Shown: positions 4,273 through 7,056 of the stretch, piece by piece
How positions within the stretch are numbered: the stretch's first letter is position 1
How the letters are laid out: every line of letters starts with the position of its first letter
Assembly: GCA_009780445.1 (NCBI GenBank)
Contig: WRAA01000106.1
Location: forward strand, 1-7,056
Reading direction: 5' to 3'
DNA length: 7,056 nt
Source: Defluviitaleaceae bacterium
GTDB lineage: Bacteria > Bacillota > Clostridia > Lachnospirales > WRAA01
Notes under the pieces: generated by a model
What the model was told of the DNA's origin: nothing
The model's database searches: none
The model's input: the letters and a program-made list of their open reading frames with translations, nothing else
Position numbers and translations under genes: made by a program

Positions 4273-6513
4273 ATGCAGGCACAAAAGACTATCTTCGAGA
4301 GCGGCAACGAGCTTGCGGCCTACGCGGCCAAGCAGATCAACTACCACATCATGGGCTACTTCCCGATAACGCCGTCCACGCAGATCGCGGAGCATCTGGA
4401 CTATTTAAAGGCCGAAGGCCGGCACGACGTGGAGCTGATCCCCGCGGACGGCGAACACGGCGCGGCCGGCATTTGCTACGGCGGCGCATTAGGCGGCGGG
4501 CGTGTGTTTAACGCAACGTCGGCCAACGGCCTGCTCTACGCGCTGGAACAGCTTCCCGTGCAGAGCGGCACCCGCGCGCCCATGGTGCTGAACATCGCCT
4601 GCCGCACGGTGTCCGGCCCCCTGTCCATCAAGGGCGACCACAGCGACATCATGTACACGCTAAACGCCGGCTGGATCATCCTGTTCGCCAAGGATCCGCA
4701 AGCCGTCTACGACATGAACATAATGGCCCTCAAGATCGCCGAGCGCGTAAAGCTGCCGGTGATCGTGGCCTTCGACGGCTTCTTTACGTCGCACCAGAAG
4801 CGGCGCACCCAAGTTTTCGAGCGCGACAGTGACGTTCAGAGCTTCCTGGGAAGCTACAAGCCAGCGTTCTCCGCGCTGGACTGCGAAAGCTCCGTGACCA
4901 TCGGCGCGTACATGAACGAGCCGGATCTGCTGAACAACAAGTACCAGCTCCATCTCGCGATGGAAGAATCCCGCAATGTCATCCCCGAGGTGTTCGCGGA
5001 ATACGAAAGCCTCACGGGCCGCGCCTATGCCGTGACGACATGCAGCTACACCGAGGACGCGGAGGTCGTTTTGGTGATCCTTGGTTCGTCCTACGACACG
5101 GCAATGGTGTCCGCCGACAAGCTTCGCGCAGAGGGCAGGAAGGTCGGCGTAGTCACCCTTGGCGCGCTGCGCCCCTTCCCTGCGGCAAACCTTGCCGCCT
5201 GCCTCAAGAACGCCAAGGCGGTAATCGTAGCCGACAGGCAGGACAGCTACGGCGCGGGCGGCGGCAACCTGTCCCTTGAAATCCGCGCCGCCCTGCAAGA
5301 CGCCGGAAGCTGCACCCCGGTGCTTTCGCGGGTCTACGGCCTGAGCGGCCGCGACTTCTATGTGGAGGACGCCGCCGCGATGTTCGAGGAAGGCTTCAAG
5401 TTCCTTGGCGCAAGCACCGTGCGCCGGTTCGACTACTTCGGAACCTACGAGGGCAACGGCGAGGCCAACACGCGCCAGTTCTTCGCGCCGATTACCGAGG
5501 AAATTTCCCGCCCGGGCATCACCTCTGCCGCCGTTAATGCCTCCACCGGCAAGATGGAAGTCACCGGCGGCACCCTCACGGAGATCTCCGCCATGCCCAA
5601 GCGAATAGCCCCCGGCCACGGCGCGTGTCCCGGCTGCGGAATCCCCGTTAACGTGAACCTGTTGCTGAAAGCCATCGAGGGTAATGTGGTCCTGCTCTTC
5701 CACACAGGCTGCGGCATGGTCGTCACTACGCCGTACCCCACCACATCCTTCCGCGTGCCATACGTCCACAACCTCTTCCAGAGCGGCGCGGCCACCCTCT
5801 CCGGCCTTGTGGAAGTGTTCCACCAACGCCAGAAGCGCGGCGAGATCCCAAGCGGCGACATCACCTTTGTTATGGTCTCCGGCGACGGCGGCATGGACAT
5901 CGGCATGGGGCCGAGCATCGGCACCGCCCTGCGCAACCACTGCCTCATCATGTTCGAGTACGACAACGGCGGCTATATGAACACCGGCTACCAGCTCTCC
6001 TATGCCACGCCAATGGGCGCGCGCTCCTCCACATCCCACGTGGGTACGGCGCAGAGCGGCAAGGCCGGCTTCCACAAGGACACCCCGCAGATAATGGCCG
6101 GCACCAACATCCCCTACATCGCCACGGTGTCGGAACACAATCCCGTAGACTTCATCCGCAAGGCCGCAAAGGCCGGCGAATATTCGCGCCGCCACGGCAC
6201 GGCCTATGTCAAGGCGCTGTCCGCCTGCCCGCTTAACTGGGGCGACGTACCCGCCAACGAAGCCGCCGTGATCGAGGCCTCCGTAAACTGCTGCTACCAC
6301 CCGCTCTACGAGATCGAACACGGCGTAACCACCCTCACCTACAACCCGGAGGATCGCGGCAAGAAGATCCCCGTATCCCAATGGTTCGAGATGATGGGGC
6401 GCACGCGCCACCTCACCAAGCCCGGCCACGCCGATATGCTGGAGCAGATCCAGACCGAGGTAGACCGCCGTTGGGCGCGTCTGAAAGCCCGCCACAGCTG
6501 CGAAGTGCTGTAG
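4273..6513 (+). CDS. 2-oxoacid:ferredoxin oxidoreductase, fused alpha and beta subunits
   Basis: A 746-residue fusion of the two catalytic subunits. Residues 1-385 are alpha: YFPITPSTQ (29-37), E61 in GEHGAAG, R111 in ACRTVSGPLSI, GDHSD (121-125), DGFFTSH near 171, then the C-terminal alpha domain (about 255-370). Residues 386-440 look like a linker. Residues 441-746 are beta: the thiamine diphosphate motif GDGG (537-540) to N565, followed by YMNTGYQLSYATP, typical of PorB-like subunits. C452, C455, C480 and C652 are placed as the four ligands of the proximal [4Fe-4S] cluster. With the previous gene this gives a complete enzyme: 2-oxoacid + CoA + oxidised ferredoxin to acyl-CoA + CO2 + reduced ferredoxin, in the cytoplasm. 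AGGAGG lies 5 bases before the ATG, 41 bases after the preceding stop. A terminator follows. Pyruvate or branched-chain 2-oxoacids are the likely substrates; 2-oxoglutarate cannot be excluded. Confidence 0.9.
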   Translation: MQAQKTIFESGNELAAYAAKQINYHIMGYFPITPSTQIAEHLDYLKAEGRHDVELIPADGEHGAAGICYGGALGGGRVFNATSANGLLYALEQLPVQSGTRAPMVLNIACRTVSGPLSIKGDHSDIMYTLNAGWIILFAKDPQAVYDMNIMALKIAERVKLPVIVAFDGFFTSHQKRRTQVFERDSDVQSFLGSYKPAFSALDCESSVTIGAYMNEPDLLNNKYQLHLAMEESRNVIPEVFAEYESLTGRAYAVTTCSYTEDAEVVLVILGSSYDTAMVSADKLRAEGRKVGVVTLGALRPFPAANLAACLKNAKAVIVADRQDSYGAGGGNLSLEIRAALQDAGSCTPVLSRVYGLSGRDFYVEDAAAMFEEGFKFLGASTVRRFDYFGTYEGNGEANTRQFFAPITEEISRPGITSAAVNASTGKMEVTGGTLTEISAMPKRIAPGHGACPGCGIPVNVNLLLKAIEGNVVLLFHTGCGMVVTTPYPTTSFRVPYVHNLFQSGAATLSGLVEVFHQRQKRGEIPSGDITFVMVSGDGGMDIGMGPSIGTALRNHCLIMFEYDNGGYMNTGYQLSYATPMGARSSTSHVGTAQSGKAGFHKDTPQIMAGTNIPYIATVSEHNPVDFIRKAAKAGEYSRRHGTAYVKALSACPLNWGDVPANEAAVIEASVNCCYHPLYEIEHGVTTLTYNPEDRGKKIPVSQWFEMMGRTRHLTKPGHADMLEQIQTEVDRRWARLKARHSCEVL

Positions 6514-6524
6514 CAGCCTCTACA

Positions 6525-6567
6525 CAAACAAGAGCGAGCCTCCATCACGAAGGCTCGCTCTTGTTTG
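6525..6567. terminator. Bidirectional intrinsic terminator between convergent genes
   Basis: A perfect 17-bp inverted repeat (6525-6541 and 6551-6567, core AGAGCGAGCCT) with a 9-base loop. The distal arm ends TTGTTTG, and the reverse strand likewise reads TTGTTTGTGT, so both directions have short U-rich ends. It starts 11 bases after the oxidoreductase stop (6513) and lies 14 bases beyond the stop of the minus-strand gene (6582), so it can end both transcripts. Confidence 0.88.
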
Positions 6568-6581
6568 CGCCCTATGTAGTT

Positions 6582-6920
6582 CTAATGCTCTTCCTGTTCA
6601 AGCTCCGCCGCGAACTCAAGCAGCCTGCCCACAATCTTTTTCAGCCTGCGCGTATCGAGGTTCAACAGCTTGCCGCTGTCCGTGTCTGCGCCGTCGCCCA
6701 GGTTCTCAATCACAGCATATATCAAGGCCAGTTCAGCCTCTATCCTCTCCTTCATGTGCGCATCGGTTTCATTTGCGGCGGCCAACAACAGCGCGTCGCC
6801 ATAATATGCGGGGCGCGATGCCGCACGCCTCTCCAGCATCTCCCACTCGTGGGTCTTTACCGCATACTGTATAATGTTTGCGCAAGCTTTCAACTTCTTT
6901 ACAGTATCAGCATTAACCAT
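6582..6920 (-). CDS. Small helical protein of unknown function
   Basis: A 112-residue protein I do not recognise. The start at 6920 is chosen for GGAGG nine bases upstream (spacer TGTTTAGGC). An in-frame ATG at 7001 would add 27 residues, but has no ribosome binding site and would place a palindrome inside the coding region. The sequence looks almost wholly alpha-helical: VNADTVKKLKACANIIQYAV, a segment with YYGDALLLAAANETD, then MKERIEAELALIYAVIENLG, a short DGADTDSG loop and a helix ending EFAAELEQEEH. There is no signal peptide, membrane span or metal-binding motif. It is net acidic toward the end. It converges on the oxidoreductase operon and shares its terminator; no functional link is implied. 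The ribosome binding site and normal codon use make it a likely real gene. Confidence 0.65.
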   Translation of the reverse strand: MVNADTVKKLKACANIIQYAVKTHEWEMLERRAASRPAYYGDALLLAAANETDAHMKERIEAELALIYAVIENLGDGADTDSGKLLNLDTRRLKKIVGRLLEFAAELEQEEH

Positions 6921-6968
6921 GCCTAAACACCTCCACGAAACATCTAACTTAGCTGTTTTCACTGGCGC

Positions 6969-6994
6969 GTCTAAAAAGGTGTACCTTTTCAGAC
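6969..6994. repeat. 26-bp near-perfect palindrome upstream of the 112-residue gene
   Basis: Plus strand GTCTAAAAAGGT, GT, ACCTTTTCAGAC: two 12-base arms with 11 of 12 positions paired, around a 2-base centre. The symmetry extends outward as TGGC (6963-6966) and GCCA (6997-7000). The centre lies about 60 bases upstream of the ATG at 6920. It could be an operator for a dimeric regulator or a hairpin in the leader. No U-run follows on either strand, so a terminator is unlikely. The remaining bases to 7056 are AT-rich with no supported gene. Confidence 0.6.
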
Positions 6995-7056
6995 CAGCCA
7001 AGAAAAAGATTTTGCTCAGAAAATTGTCCTTAGATTATTATTGAAATCAGCCGGGC

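Noticed and set aside
3032..4282. Upstream extension of the antitoxin frame to 4282 on the minus strand
   Set aside because: It is antisense to the gamma-delta gene and crosses the operon promoter. The GGGAGG-preceded ATG at 3031 gives the normal antitoxin N-terminus.
4660..6495. Long open frame (611 codons) on the minus strand
   Set aside because: It lies wholly antisense to the alpha-beta gene. The translation is rich in His, Val, Ala and Gly with no recognisable motif, typical of the reverse frame of a GC-rich gene, while the plus-strand frame has clear catalytic motifs.
7012..7041. Possible plus-strand promoter (TTGCTC, 18 bases, TATTAT) at the right edge
   Set aside because: The -35 match is weak and any gene it serves lies outside the window, so it cannot be supported.
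1..7056. CRISPR arrays, tRNA or rRNA genes, insertion sequences, phage genes
   Set aside because: No regularly spaced repeats, cloverleaf patterns, transposase motifs or terminal inverted repeats with target duplications were seen.

Overview
The window reads as a piece of chromosome from an anaerobic Bacillota (Firmicutes) bacterium with moderately high G+C coding DNA and AT-richer spacers. The evidence is a WalR/YycF-like response regulator, strong GGAGG ribosome binding sites before nearly every gene, an exported surface-type protein, and a ferredoxin-dependent 2-oxoacid oxidoreductase. The genus cannot be named from the sequence.

Layout. Positions 1-483 (minus) hold the N-terminal 161 codons of a secreted protein that runs off the left edge. 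Positions 484-998 contain no convincing gene but form a dense control region for it: two sigma-A-type promoters 144 bp apart, each preceded by a perfect WalR-type box (TGTAAY-N5-TGTAAT), then a leader of about 200 nt that is almost free of U. Positions 999-3031 (minus) form one apparent operon: a RelB/DinJ antitoxin, its frameshifted RelE/ParE toxin, a second antitoxin that has lost the DNA-binding domain, a second intact toxin, and walR. Promoter -35 and -10 elements for this operon lie at 3053-3081. Positions 3158-6513 (plus) encode a two-gene 2-oxoacid:ferredoxin oxidoreductase: a gamma-delta fusion followed by an alpha-beta fusion. A 17-bp perfect hairpin at 6525-6567 separates it from a convergent minus-strand gene for a 112-residue helical protein of unknown function (6582-6920). 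A 26-bp near-perfect palindrome lies upstream of that gene.

How the parts may work together. The oxidoreductase genes carry all four expected domains and the cysteines for three [4Fe-4S] clusters, so the pair should make a complete enzyme that converts a 2-oxoacid plus CoA to an acyl-CoA, CO2 and reduced ferredoxin. On the other side, walR is preceded by a toxin-antitoxin operon. The stop codon of the last toxin gene overlaps the walR ribosome binding site. The only two perfect WalR-type boxes I found lie next to the two promoters of the surface-protein gene just beyond walR. This suggests a local circuit: toxin-antitoxin promoter, then walR, then paired boxes at a cell-surface gene. No histidine kinase gene is in the window.

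Most unusual features: the duplicated box-plus-promoter modules, the toxin-antitoxin to walR coupling, the decayed tandem toxin-antitoxin pairs, the C/A-rich leader, and the double-fusion oxidoreductase.
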